Shown piece by piece: positions 44,188 to 56,199 of a stretch of 64,000 bases of DNA. Numbering within the stretch: position 1 is the first letter of the stretch; every line of letters begins with the position of its first letter. The notes under the pieces are model-generated. The model worked only from the letters and a program-made list of their open reading frames with translations. It did no database searches and was not told the origin of the DNA. The position numbers and the translations under genes were made by a program. The stretch is from Sorex araneus (lineage: Eukaryota; Chordata; Mammalia; Eulipotyphla; Soricidae), in the NCBI RefSeq assembly GCF_027595985.1, contig NC_073303.1:94620591-94684590 (forward strand). The letters are read 5' to 3'.

Positions 44188-46205
44188 ATGCAATGGTTGA
44201 CAACATTGACGAGGAATACGATCGACTGGTTCAGCACCTCTATGACTGCATGAAGAATGCCAAGAGTGGAAAAGCCACAAACAGACGCCTGTCTTCAGAA
44301 ACTCTCAAGCTCATTCACCAACGTGGTTTGGCATGAGCCTCAGGTAATCACAAGCTAACGTCCAAGCTCACAAAGCTGTGCAGAGAAGCGATTAAAGGAA
44401 GGCCTTAAAGAGAGAAGAGCAGCAGTGTTGGACAATGCAGCAGAAGCCAGGAAAAGTATTTGTAACGCTTGCCTGTCCTCGGCCAACTACAAGACCAAGA
44501 TAACTGCGCTCTGACATCCTTATGGATCTATCACATCTTCCAGAAGGGCAATGGAGAGGATTAGTCACGACTTCTACTCAGATCTCTTCAACAGCCATGT
44601 ATACCTGCCCACATACCAAATTCCACAGGATGGATATGTCAGCCCCAACGTCCTCCCTTCTGAAATCCAACACGCTGTTTTGTCGATAAAGATGCATACA
44701 GCACCTGGTCCAGAGAAGGTCAGACCTGAACACCTGAAGAATCTGCCACCAGTACTCGTCAATACACTGGCTCGGCATTTTTTACGCTGCCTGTCCATAG
44801 GCAAGGTTCCATCCCAGTGGAAAACCAGCAGGACCGTCCTATTGGACAAGAAAGGAGATATCCAAGACATTGGCAACTATTGCCCAATCTGCCTGTTGTC
44901 CGTCGTCTACAAGTTGTTCACTCGAATCATCCTGAATAGAATAGGCAGAACACTAGATGAAGGACAACCATTTGAGCAGGCCAGGTTCCGAAAAGGATTC
45001 AGCATGATTGACCATATCCACACAGTGACCAAGCTCATCAAAGTTTCTCGAGAGTTCAAGATGCTGCTCTGTCTAACGTTCATCGATTTAAAGAAGGCCT
45101 TTGATTCTGTTGAGACTGAAGCAATCATCAAAGTCCTAGCCAAACAGGGCGTTCAATCTCAGTAGATCAGGATCCTCCATGAACTGTATTTTGGATTCAC
45201 CACCAGAATCTCACCATTCTACAGGGAGGTGATCATTGATGTAAAGAGAGGAGTGCAGCAGGATGACACCATTTCACCGAAACTCTTCAGTGCCACCCTG
45301 GAGAATGTCATGCGAGACTGGAATGCGAAGGAATGGGAGTGAAGATAGATGGTTGGCAACTACACCACCTCCACTTCGCTGATGACATTGTTCTAATAAC
45401 ACCAAACATTAGCCAAGCAGGACAAATGCTGGCCGACTTCAACCGTGAGTGTGGAAAGGTCATACTGCAGCTGAATCTCACCAAGACAATGTTCATGAAA
45501 AAAGAACTAGTCCCTGGCGTTTCATTTGCTCTCAATGGAATGAACATCTCCGAATGCAGCAGCTATGTGTACCTGGGTTGAGAACTCAACATGAGGAATG
45601 ACTTTGGCGCCAGAACTATGCAGGAGGAAGAGAGCAACGTGGAATGCCTTCAAGAGCTTTGAAGAAGTTGTTAAGAGGATGAAGAACCTCTGGCTTCAGG
45701 CACATCTTTTCGACTCCACTGTTCTCCCTGCACTAACATACGCCTCAGATACCTGGGCCCAGTGAAAACAGGATAACAATGCTATTTGGGTATCCCAAAG
45801 GGGAATCAAAAGAGCTATGACTGGAATATCACATTTCACTCAAGTGAGAGAAGGAATCTGGGGTTCTGACCTCCGTCAATGATCAAGAATCAGGGACGCT
45901 GTCTTGTTTGCCAAGGCATCAAAAATCAGATGGGCTGGACATGTAATGCGATTTAGAGATGACCGCTGAACTAGAGCTGTTACCGACTGGATTCCATGGG
46001 ACATCAAAAGACCGCATGGCCGCCCACCTACGAGATGGTCAGGTTTCTTTGTCAAAACCCTGAATGAATGATTTGAGGGTCTTTGTGTTCCTGGAGTGAG
46101 CAGATACCATTGAGCTACACTATCATGTGACAGGGACAAATGGAGACATTACTGGTGCCTGCTCAAGCAAATCGGAGATCAACACAATGACAAGTGACAA
46201 GTGAC
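44188..46205 (+). mobile_element. 5'-truncated RTE-clade retrotransposon (RTE1_Sar-like)
   Basis: A degenerate non-LTR element lacking the endonuclease. The reverse transcriptase is recognisable: LPSEIQHAVLSIKMHTAPGP, then RTVLLDKKGDIQDIGNYCPI, then LTFIDLKKAFDSVETEA, with the catalytic FADDIVLITPNISQA box at about 45,375-45,420. The C-terminal part follows (RPPTRWSGFF-like and RDKW). Stops and frameshifts occur at about 44,335, 45,165 and 45,580 and later. The 3' end is short TGACAAG repeats, not poly(A), as usual for RTE elements. The flanks AACTGAATCATCGTGGGA (44,169) and AATTGAATCATCATGAGA (46,206) look like an aged target duplication within an L1 3' end. A nematode-shrew RTE transfer has been reported as I recall; family assignment is from recognition only. 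Confidence 0.85.
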
Positions 46206-46680
46206 AATTGAATCATCATGAGATAGTTACAAAGCTTTCATGATTGAGTTTCAATCATACAATTATCGAACACCCATCTCTCCAGCAGTGTACATTTTCC
46301 ACCACCAATGTCCCCAGTATCTCTCCCCCCAACCCACCCCATGCATGCCCTGCCTCTGTGGCAGGCACTCTTTTTATTACTCTCCTCTCTACTTTGGGGC
46401 AACAGGGTTTGCAACACAGATACCAAGGACCATCATGTTTGGTCCTTTTCAGCACACATCTCCGTTCCGAGTGATCCCTCCAATCATCATTGACTTAGTG
46501 GTCTCTTCTATATCCCAACTGCTTTTCCCCCCATGAGCCAGGCTTCCAACCTAGGAGTGATCCTCCTGACCCTTGTCTCTACTGTCCTTGGGTGTTAGTC
46601 TCATGTTACTTTTATATTTCACAAATGAGTGCAGTCATTCTATGTCTGTCCCTCTCTTTCTGACTCATTTCACTTATATT
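46206..46680 (-). mobile_element. L1 3' UTR fragment
   Basis: AATTGAATCATCATGAGATA, TTCCACCACCAATGTCCCCA, GGTTTGCAACACAGATACCA and TCTTTCTGACTCATTTCACT: reverse L1 3' UTR and end of ORF2. Adjoins the RTE element. Confidence 0.85.
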
Positions 46681-46755
46681 TGCTTCTTTTTTTTTAACTC
46701 AATAGTGACTTCTATGCAACTCTATTTCCCACTTCATCACCTACCCTTGACTTTC

Positions 46756-48023
46756 TTTTCTTCTTTTTTAAAAAATTTTATTGAATCACCGTGAGATAGT
46801 TACAAGCTTTCATGTTTGGGTTACAATCTCACAATGATCAAACACCCATCCCTCCACCAGTGCACATTCCCCACCACCAATATCCCGGGTATACCCCACC
46901 TTTCCCACAGTCCCCCTGCCTCTAAGGCAGACAATATTCCCCATACTCTTTCTCTACTTTTGGGCATCATGGCTTGCAACACAGACACTGAGAGGTCATC
47001 ATGTTTAGTTCATTATCTACTTTCGGCCTGCATCTCCCATCCCGACTGGTTCCTCCAGCCATCATTTTCTAGTGATCCCTTCTGTATTCCATCTGCCTTC
47101 TCCCCTCTGCTCATGAAGCAGTCTTCCAGCTATGGGGCAATCCCCCTGGCCCTTGGATATACCATCCTTGGGTGTCAGCCTCATGTGATACTACCCCACA
47201 CTCCACAAATGAGTGCAGTCCCTCTATGTCTGTCCCTCTCTTTCTGACTCATTTCACCTAGCATGATACTCTCCATGTCTATCCATTTATAAGCAAATTT
47301 CATGACTTCATCTCCCCTAACAGCTGCAAAATATTCCATTGTGTAGATGTACCAAAGTTTCTTTAACTAGTCATCTGCTTTAGGGCACTCGGGTTGTTTC
47401 AGATTTTGGCTATTGTGAACAGTGCTGTAATGAATATATAGGTACAGATGTCATTTCTACTGTGCTCTTTTGCATCCTTGGGATATATTCCCAGAAGTGG
47501 TATTGCGGGGTCATATATGGAAGCTCAATTTCTAGTTTTTGAAGGACTGTCCATATTGTTTTCCAAAAAGGCTGGACTAGTCGGCATTCCCACCAACAGT
47601 GAAGGAGTGTTCCCTTTTCCCCACATCTACGCTAGCACTGGTTGCTTTTGTTCTTTTGAATGTGTGCCAGTTTCTGTGGTGTGAGATGATATCTCACTGT
47701 TGTTTTGATTTGCATCTCCTTGATGACTAGTGATATGAAGCATTTTTTCATGTGCCTTTGGGACATTTGTATTTCTTTTTTGAGGAAACTTCTGTTCATT
47801 TCTTCTCCCCATTTTTTGATGGGGTTGGAGGTTTTTTTCTTATACAATTCTACAAGTATCTTGTATATCCTTGATATTAATCCCTTATCAGATGGGTATT
47901 GGGTAAATATTCTTTCCCATTCTGTGGGCTCTTTCTGTATTTTGGTCACTGTTTTGTTTGGAGTGCAGAAGCTTCTTAGTTTGATGTAGTCCCATTTGCT
48001 TATGTTTGCTTCCACTTGCATAC
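46756..48023 (-). mobile_element. 5'-truncated L1 (ORF2 end plus 3' UTR) with TSD
   Basis: 1.27 kb reverse L1 with A-rich tail at the low end and ORF2 C-terminal coding traces ([20 protein letters not shown]). Flanks CTACCCTTGACTTTC (46,741) and CTACCCTGACTTTC (48,024) form the target duplication. Confidence 0.88.
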
Positions 48024-48122
48024 CTACCCTGACTTTCAAAGTCTCATTTTCTGTTCCAAATCTGGCCAGTCTGCCTTGAATGGTTTTAATGTTTTCCCAA
48101 TCAACACTCTTTTGTTCTATTT

Positions 48123-48587
48123 ATTTATTTGTTTGCTTGCTTTTTGGGTCACACATGGCAAGGCTCAGGGGTTACTTCTGGCTCTGCACTCAGGAATTGC
48201 TCCTGGTGGTGCTCAGGGAACCATATGAGACGCCGGGGATTGAACTCAGATCAGCAGTGTGCAAGACAAACACCCTAGCTGCTGTACTATTGCTCTGGCC
48301 CCCTGTTCTATTTTTTTTTAAAATCTTGTTTTCAATCTTTTGATGTTCCTGTGCTGATTAAAGAAGCATGCATTCTTAATGATTGTATTTCCTCCTTTCT
48401 TTTCTTTCTTTTTTCTTTTTTTTTGCTTTTTGGGCCACAACCAGCAAAGCACAGGGGTTACTCCTGGCTTTGCACTCAGGAATCACCCTTGGCGGTGCTC
48501 AGGGGACCATATGGGACGCTGGGAATGGAATCCAGGTCAGCAGCGTGCAAGGCAAACACCCTACCGGCTGTGCTATTGCTCCAGCCC
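48123..48587 (-). mobile_element. Two SOR-type SINEs
   Basis: First at about 48,123-48,303 with TSD TGTTCTATTT on both sides. Second at about 48,410-48,587 with flanks TCCTCCTTTCTTTT and TCCTCCTTTATTTT. Both reverse and full length. Confidence 0.88.
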
Positions 48588-49410
48588 CTCCTCCTTTATT
48601 TTCTAGGCAAGACTGACTCCTAGAGATAAGAGTATTTGAAGGATAGATTTAAATAGCCTGTAGTCTTACAATTTTGCTTCTAAAAGTTTAAACATAGCAT
48701 AATTATCACCTCATATCTTTTTCTCTATTTAGCTAGTAGACTTTGTTGTAGATTTACAGAAAAACTAAGTGCATTGTATAATCAATATCATTCTTCTCTA
48801 CAATTTCTCCTATTATTTAAATATTGAATTAATGTTATATTTGTTACAATGAGCCAATATTCATACGTTATTTTCTAAAGTTTGTAGCTTGCATTTTCTT
48901 TTTGTGACATCCTGATTTTCTTTTTAACTTTATTTGGAAACAATTTTTCAACTTATCCAAAAGTTGAAATAGCATGAAATTCCCCATATAATCTTTAGTA
49001 AATTTTACCTAATTTGTATTTTCATAACCTTGCTGAAATGACCAAAACTAAGAAACTTTCATTGATGAGATATTGTTAATTAAATTACACCTTAGTAGAA
49101 CTGTTTTTTAATAGCATTTTCCCTGTTCTGAGATCCAGTTTTTTTCTTTTTAAAGAAGCTGACAATTTTTAGTTGTGTTTTTTGTTGATTAAAATGAGAA
49201 AAAATAGGGAAAACAGTTAAGAAAGAACGTAAGTAGAGGAATTACACTATATACCTAATTCCATGTGTTACTGTAAAGCCTTGCTAATCAAGAATTTGTT
49301 ATTTTGGTTAGATATAGAAAAATGAGAAGAGATCACAGAGAGCAAAACTAAATCTCAATAATTATCACCAAGAACTAGCTAATTTTTAATTTAATTTAAT
49401 TTAATTTAAT

Positions 49411-49558
49411 TTGCTTTTTGTGTCACACCCGGTGATGCACAGGGTTTACGCCTGGCTCCTGCACTCTGGTGGTGCTCAGAGGACCATATGGGATGCTGGG
49501 AATTGAGTCAGCTGCATGTAAGCAAACATCCTACCCGCTGTGCTAACGCTGCAACCCC
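49411..49558 (-). mobile_element. SOR-type SINE with internal deletion
   Basis: Reverse copy preceded by (TTTAA)n: TTTGCTTTTTGTGTCACACC, then CTCTGGTGGTGCTCAGAGGA with about 25 bases of the body missing, ending GCTAACGCTGCAACCCCC. Confidence 0.75.
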
Positions 49559-49739
49559 CAGAATTAATTAATTTAAAGGGAAAATGAAGACAGTATTTTC
49601 AGCCAGTACTGCTGGACCATTTGGATCCACATACAAAGTAAAAGCAGGTATTACTGCAAACCTATTACAATGGCTGAAATACCAAACATTCCAACACATT
49701 CTGACAAAGATTTGGAGCAACACAAACACATTCATTTAG

Positions 49740-50260
49740 CTGGTATGATTCTTTTAGGTCTATTTTTTTGATGCCCTGTTCTGACCATTATGCCACTTTC
49801 ACCCCATTTTGGTTACTGTGGCTTTATAATAGCCCCCTTCTGCATATTAGGAATTGTAGAACCTTTAGTTTTGCTCTTTTATTTCAAAATTGCCTGAGCT
49901 ATTGAGTCTTTTACATGTCCATAACATTATAGAATTACTTTTTTTTTTTTTTTTTTTTGCTTTTTGGGTCACACCTGGCGATGCACAGAGATTACTCCTG
50001 GCTCTGCACTCAGGAATTACCCCTGGCAGTGCTTGGGGACCATATGGGATGCTGGGAATTGAACCTGGGTTGGCTGCGTGCAAGGCAAATGCCCTACCTG
50101 CTGTGCTATCGCTCCAGCCCCCAGAATTACTCATTTCTATGTCAAACAGACTCTGAGGATTTTAATTGGAATTATCCCATATGTAAAGATCAGTTCTGAG
50201 AGAAATGACCTTTTTACAGTACTCAGTCTTTCAAACCATGATGTGGGTATATTAATTGGT
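49740..50260 (-). mobile_element. Ancient L1 ORF2 fragment carrying a younger SINE
   Basis: Reverse ancient L1 text (CCCCATTTTGGTTACTGTGG, AAATTGCCTGAGCTATTGAG). A SOR SINE sits at about 49,938-50,121, flanked by AGAATTACT on both sides. A diverged SINE also lies just below, at 49,411-49,558. Confidence 0.7.
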
Positions 50261-50895
50261 AGCAATTTACCACAATAAAGCCAACTGGATGGGCACCTTC
50301 AACCTCCATCCAATGAGGATCTATCGGAGAGAATGAAACAGATAGATATTGAAAGGAGATAAAGAAGCACACAAGGACTGCCCACGCTTTCTGGTTACTG
50401 GGCAGCCCTGAGTGAGCGCACAGGCTGCCCATTTACTCAGTAATATATCAGTCCCCCTGCATGGCTCCCAATAGGCGAGCCACTGCTTAAGTTAACAGAG
50501 ACACTAAGGACACATCAAAATTTTGTGGGTATATTAAAAGCAGAGACTGGGATACTTTACATAGCCATAACTCAAGTATAAAGTCATGACCACTTCCTAC
50601 TCTATTTTTGCCTATGCTGCCCTCTACATTACCTGCTTTATTCTGTCCTCTCCTAGATGTATTTTTGCTGCCTATGGGCATATTTTTGCCTGTTCCATTA
50701 TATATCCTAAGCCCTAGTCCCCAGGGAACTACCTGTGCTAGGGGGTATTTTGTTTGGGAAATGATCTTCCACATTATCTCGTATTTTGTTATTCAAGGCG
50801 TTGTTTTGTAGTTTTCCATGTGCAGAATCGGCACATACCTTTTCTCAGACTTATACTAATCTTTTATGCTACTGAAAACAGTATGCACAATTTTC

Positions 50896-51052
50896 AATTT
50901 CAGTCCGGAGATAGTAGGGCACTTATCTTGGACACAGTCAAGCCACGTTCAATCTCCAACAGACACCCTGTGTGTCCCCAGGTCCTGCCAGGTATGATCT
51001 CTGCACAGAGCCTAGAAAAATCCCTGAGCACTGCGGGTGTGGCCCCCAAACA
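50896..51052 (+). mobile_element. Old SOR-like SINE
   Basis: CAGTCCGGAGATAGTAGGGC, CAAGCCACGTTCAATCTCC and CCCTGAGCACTGCGGGTGTG follow the SINE order, strongly diverged. Confidence 0.6.
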
Positions 51053-51411
51053 ACCCATCCCTGCCCCCACTTCCCATTATTTACTGATGATGTACACAAG
51101 TTATTTTAGTAGCATTTTCTTAGATTCCTAGTCCTTTTCCAGGTATATGCTATCTGTAAATGTTTATTTCCAACTTCTGTTTTTTTCTCTTTATCAGTGT
51201 GTAATTCTGCATGCACAGGCATTATCTCTAGATCAATACTGGATAGAAGCAATATACATTTTGGTTCTTGATCTTTATCTGAGAGGAAAGGAAGTATTCA
51301 TTATTATGTTAAGGACAAGTTCCTTTAGGAAATGCTCTTAGAAATTACACAAATTACTGTCTTCTTATTTTAAATCACAAATGAAAGCTGGTTTGTAGAA
51401 CGTTTTTTCAC

Positions 51412-51584
51412 TTTTTTTTTGGTGGGGGGGTCACACCTGGAGTTGCACAGGGGTTACTCCTGGCTCATGCACTCAGAAATTACTCCTGGTGGTGCTCAGG
51501 GGACCATATGGGATGCTGGGAATCCAACCCGGGTCGACTGCGTGCAAGGCAAATGCCCTACCCGCTGTGCTATCACTCCAGCCT
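51412..51584 (-). mobile_element. SOR-type SINE with TSD
   Basis: Reverse copy flanked by GTTTTTTCAC (51,402-51,411 and 51,585-51,594). Near-consensus body CTCAGGGGACCATATGGGAT. Confidence 0.92.
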
Positions 51585-51699
51585 GTTTTTTCACACTTAA
51601 GAAATTTCACACTTAACTGACATTGTATTCTTGTGAAATACTCAACTACATCTTTACCTATTATCCTTACAGTATGTTTTGCACATTTGATTTGCATTG

Positions 51700-52589
51700 T
51701 TAATATCTTGTTAAGGAATATGTTTTCCAACTGCATATACTAGTAACTTTTTTTCTGGCTTGAAGTTAGATTTTTTAAATGTGCTCTGATTTTATGTTTC
51801 CTACGTGTGTGTATTTGAGGTTATTTCTTCTATGTTTACTATATTTCACACTTAAGTCTGGTATTTTGAAAGCTCCTTTTGTCACTACAAATTTCATTTG
51901 CTTTCATTTTGAGTAAGTTTTGGTAGTGTCTTTTGAGGAATTTTCCCATTTCTTGGAATTCCCAAATTGCCATTTAGTTTTACATAATATTTTCAAAAAC
52001 TCAGGTATGTAGAAGTATATACCTTCATTCTGATTTTCAGAGTCTATCTCAGTATTTCATTATTGTCTTCAGTGAGCCTTTTGGTTCAGATGTTTCTGTA
52101 CTTAGTTTTTGTATTTGATTATTTTGACATGAATACTTTTTCTAATCTTTTAAAATTTTTAATCTGAGATCAGTGATTTTCCTCCTTCTAATGTAAGCAT
52201 CTACAGCTATTAATTTCTAACATTGGTTGAGATGCATCCCACAAATTTTAGTGTATTCCTTTTCACTCAGTAAAAATACTACCTTTACTTGTAATTAATT
52301 TTTCTGACTCACATGTTACTTACAAGTACATTATTAACTTCTAAATACTGGGGTGAAGGGCATGTCCAATTTTATCTCATTGTCATCAGAGAACATAATG
52401 TGTATGGCTTCAGTTCTTTAAAAACAGACACCTATTTGATATTCAATATCTATTTTTTGGGTGTTTCATGTGTACTTGGAAAGGAAATGTGTATTCCTGT
52501 TGTTAAAAATGCCAATTAGATCTAGTCAAGTGTTCATTTTTGTTCCAGTTGTATCCTGATTTCTATTGGTCCTCTCAATCTAAAGGATG
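51700..52589 (-). mobile_element. Ancient L1 ORF2 fragment
   Basis: Reverse ancient L1 ORF2 text such as GTGTACTTGGAAAGGAAATG and TAGATCTAGTCAAGTGTTC. Too decayed to translate. Boundaries approximate. Confidence 0.6.
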
Positions 52590-52757
52590 CTTGAGAGGTT
52601 GGAGAAATACGACAGGAGGTAAGGAACTTGGCTTTGCATGTAGCTGACCTGGCACTGCATGTGGTCCCTTGGAGCCCTACTAGTAATAATCCCCGAGCAC
52701 AGAGCCAGGAATAAGCCCTGAGTCCCAGTCCCAGTGAGGTATAGTCCTTAAACAAAT
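52590..52757 (+). mobile_element. SOR-type SINE, diverged
   Basis: GTTGGAGAAATACGACAGGA, TGGCTTTGCATGTAGCTGAC and AGAGCCAGGAATAAGCCCTG, then an (AAAT)-like tail. Confidence 0.7.
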
Positions 52758-52981
52758 AAATTAAAAGGTGAGGGGAAAGTTGAAACCATCAACGGAATTT
52801 TGTCTATTTTCTACTCAATGTTAGTATTTGCTTCATGTATTTTCATATTCTATACAATCTGTATATCTTACAATTGCAATTTACTTTTTTTTTGGTGGAC
52901 TAAAGATGGATGACAAAGTAAAAAGTAGGATAATATTCTATTGGATAGTTAAATGAAAACAGAAAAAATAGAAATTATGTA

Positions 52982-53111
52982 GCACTGTCATCCCATTGTC
53001 CATCGATTTTGCTTGAGCGGGCACCAGTAACGTCTCCATTGTGAGAGTTGTTGTTCCTGATTTTGGCATACCGAATATGCCATGGGTAGCTTGCCAGGCT
53101 CTGCCTTGCAA
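52982..53111 (-). mobile_element. 5'-truncated copy of the RTE-tailed SINE
   Basis: Only the body end and the RTE-derived tail are present, with the tail at the low-coordinate side (GCACTGTCATCCC on the plus strand). A perfect 10-base TSD AAATTATGTA flanks it (52,972-52,981 and 53,112-53,121), so this truncated form was a genuine insertion. Confidence 0.82.
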
Positions 53112-53129
53112 AAATTATGTACTATTTCC

Positions 53130-53245
53130 AAATGTTAAAGGAAGAGCTTGTTCATGTACTTTTAGTAGGGACACACTTGCAATGCTCAGGTGCCCAACAA
53201 AGCTGTGCTGGGGACCCAATTCAGAGCCTTGTACTAGCTAGACAT
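53130..53245 (-). mobile_element. Possible ancient SINE fragment
   Basis: AATGCTCAGGTGCCCAACAA and GGGGACCCAATTCAGAGCCT loosely follow the reverse SINE body and B box. Confidence 0.35.
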
Positions 53246-56199
53246 GTGTTCTTAACTTGAACTGTTTCAGCGCACCCTGCTTGTATATATTTATTTTTTA
53301 ATTTACATTTTATGGTGCCAAGGATCAAGCACAGGGACTCACAGCTCATACATTTTAAAAATAGATGTTAAGTATCCAAACTGTATTTACCCTATTGCAT
53401 ATATTTAAAAACAGTATGGGAATATATTTTTGGTGGTGAACTTACTGCATTAGACACATTCATTTTTAATGATGCATATCTGAACTTGTTATAATGCAAT
53501 GTTATTTCTATTTTTAAAAGATTGAAAGGAAAATAAAAATGATTACAAATAAATTTTAATATGCAAATATTTACAAACTGGAAATCACATCCTTTGAAAT
53601 TTAGATTTATGATAAACAAATTTGAATGGAAAAATCAAAATCTCATCGACATAGCAGTGTCAATTTGTGTGCACATTTGTATTGGCTTCTCCCACCCATC
53701 CCTTACTCTTCTATACTTCAACTCCCCTTGATGACCTCTATTTAAGTACATTTGAATTTTATCTCCAGTACAAAAACCAGGAGTACCAAAAGATACTAAT
53801 AGTGCATTATATTTTTAAAGAATTCCTATGAAGAGGTTGCTGACAGAAAATATTTGAAGACCACTATTTTAATTGCAATACCCAATGTTTTCCCCAAGCC
53901 CCTTAACATTTAATCATCTTTATTTTCTTTTATCTCTTTGGTTCCATGAATTCTCTGAAATCACCTATCTCATGGGAAAATGTCAAGAGTATTATCTAAC
54001 CATTAATTCAACATCCAGTCACATAAGTTAATGGCTGACACACACAGATAACATTCAGCATGTCTACGACATTTAATTTTCAACTTACAATTATAAACAC
54101 TTTCCAGGCACTTCATTTCATTCTCAAAACAAGTCCTAACCCAGGTATTATTTCCATTTTATGGATAAAGAAACCAAAGGTAAGAGATTATTACTAGTGA
54201 TTTACCAGAGTGAAAATTTGAGCAGAGGATTACAAAGCATGCCTGGTCCACCACACAACTTAGTATTCAATGATACAGTTTCTCCATAGTTGTGTACAAT
54301 ATAGGATAGTGTAAAATCCCTCATTGAGGAATTGTATCTCTAGGCATAGGAAGAGAATGAAGTTCAAATAATTTTCCATGTCTGTAGAGACAAAATAAAT
54401 GAGTTCTCGGAAGAGAAAAATGACATGAAGACACAAGATGTGAATTGTGAAGACACAATTACAATCTAACATTGTATTTAAATAAACTTAAAATTTTTTT
54501 TACAGGGAAGCCCAAAAGATTCATATCACACAGATTTGATTTGCTTTCAAACAGTGGAGCTACTAGTGGTTTCAGAGAAGAAAGCTGAATTAACAACGGA
54601 TCATTAAAACAAAGGAAAGAAAATGAGCCTGAATTAATACAGGCTTTGAATCTTAAATATGTCACTTAAATATTATCTAGCACTTGAACGTGACTCTGTT
54701 TTACCTATTTTATCAAAGAATGCAATAAGATATCATAGGTAGTATGTACATTACTGGGTAGAACAGGGACTGAAGACGCATTAATCCTCTAGCCCGGAAA
54801 TGACATTTTAATGAGTCAGAATGAAAACAAAGCTAAATTTCTGAGAACAGTACTTGAATCTCCATGACCTTTTTAATGCAAAATAGTGGACTACAATAAA
54901 TAGTAGAATTGGGAAGGAGGAAGATAACTCCATCCACTCTGAAGAAGCAGCAAGTTACCGATGAGATGGATATAGGTAGGACACATATTACAAGCTGGGA
55001 CAGTTCAGATAATGTTCTTAATAGAGTGGAGCTCCACCAATTCCAGTTTATTGAAGGAAAATGGGGTGCTTCCTTTTGAACATGTGGAATATGGACATCC
55101 GAGAGAAAAATAAGTCCAAGGAAGTAAGATGAGTGTAGGGAAGATGGCCAGAATTTAAAATTATGAGAACAACCACATTTTAAAGAAAATAAAAAATTAC
55201 TTTTAAGTCAGTAGGACCACACAAAAATATGAAAAAGTACAAATTACGTTTATCAGTAAAATGCTAAGAAGGGTCCATCCCCACCAATCCTCTGTTACGT
55301 CTGGGTAGCAGTGAAAGGTTCTTTTGATCAAGAAACACCCTATTTTACTGCATATATATGCATATCTATGTATAGTGTGTGTATGTGTATATGTATATAT
55401 AGGTCTGCATATGCATTTAAAAAAAATTTTAAAGTAGATCCAAGTGGAAAGATCTGAAATCTCACAATGATCCCTTTTCTCAAAAATGAACTCACTGTCT
55501 TACACAAGGGAAGGCTTAGCCCATCAGTTGCTAAAACACTTTAACTGGTTGTTTCTATACTCTGTAATAAAATGGATAGCATGATATAAAACTGATTTTA
55601 GACTAAATAAAAATCAAGACTTCCAATTAATATACATAAAACTAGAGCAAAGAGTTCAATAATCTAATTCTTAACAAAATTCCAGTTTGCTGGCTTCTAA
55701 TAAAGTTATTTACTTCAATGGCATAATAGTAACAAATGTACACTACTTTAAAATGGTCACCAGGGACTGAAAAGATGAGTATTTCTGGGGACAAAAGGTT
55801 TTCTGTGCATGTGACAAGAATTTAGGCAACAATAACCATTCACAGGCTAAGGATGCTATTTTTGCTTACATCTGACAAAAAGATACAACTTAAGTGTTTT
55901 GAATTGACAAGGAAGAAAAGTACCAGAGCTACTGTTTTAAAACACAAAAAATGCAGTACCAATCCTGAAATGTACACATCAGCAAATTTACTCCACACAT
56001 GAAATATAGGCACTATTGTCTACCTTTAATATGCAAATATAAGCAATTATTTCATATTATCTCTACTAAAGCTTTTCATGTCTTGATAAGACCTTTGACA
56101 AAGTTCACTAGTAAATATACAGGACTGTATATAATGTCTGTTCATCTTTGGCACATTTGTCAAGTTGAAGAATCTCAAAAGGCAATAAAAATTGTAGTG
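53246..56199. other. Intergenic between PHF20L1 and TG, AT-rich
   Basis: No coding sequence or SINE seen. The upper end may belong to the PHF20L1 3' UTR. Confidence 0.5.

Noticed and set aside
31361-48040. CRISPR-like or phage-like repeated blocks
   Set aside because: The repeats are L1 and SINE pieces with poly(A) tails and target duplications in a vertebrate genome; no spacer-repeat periodicity.
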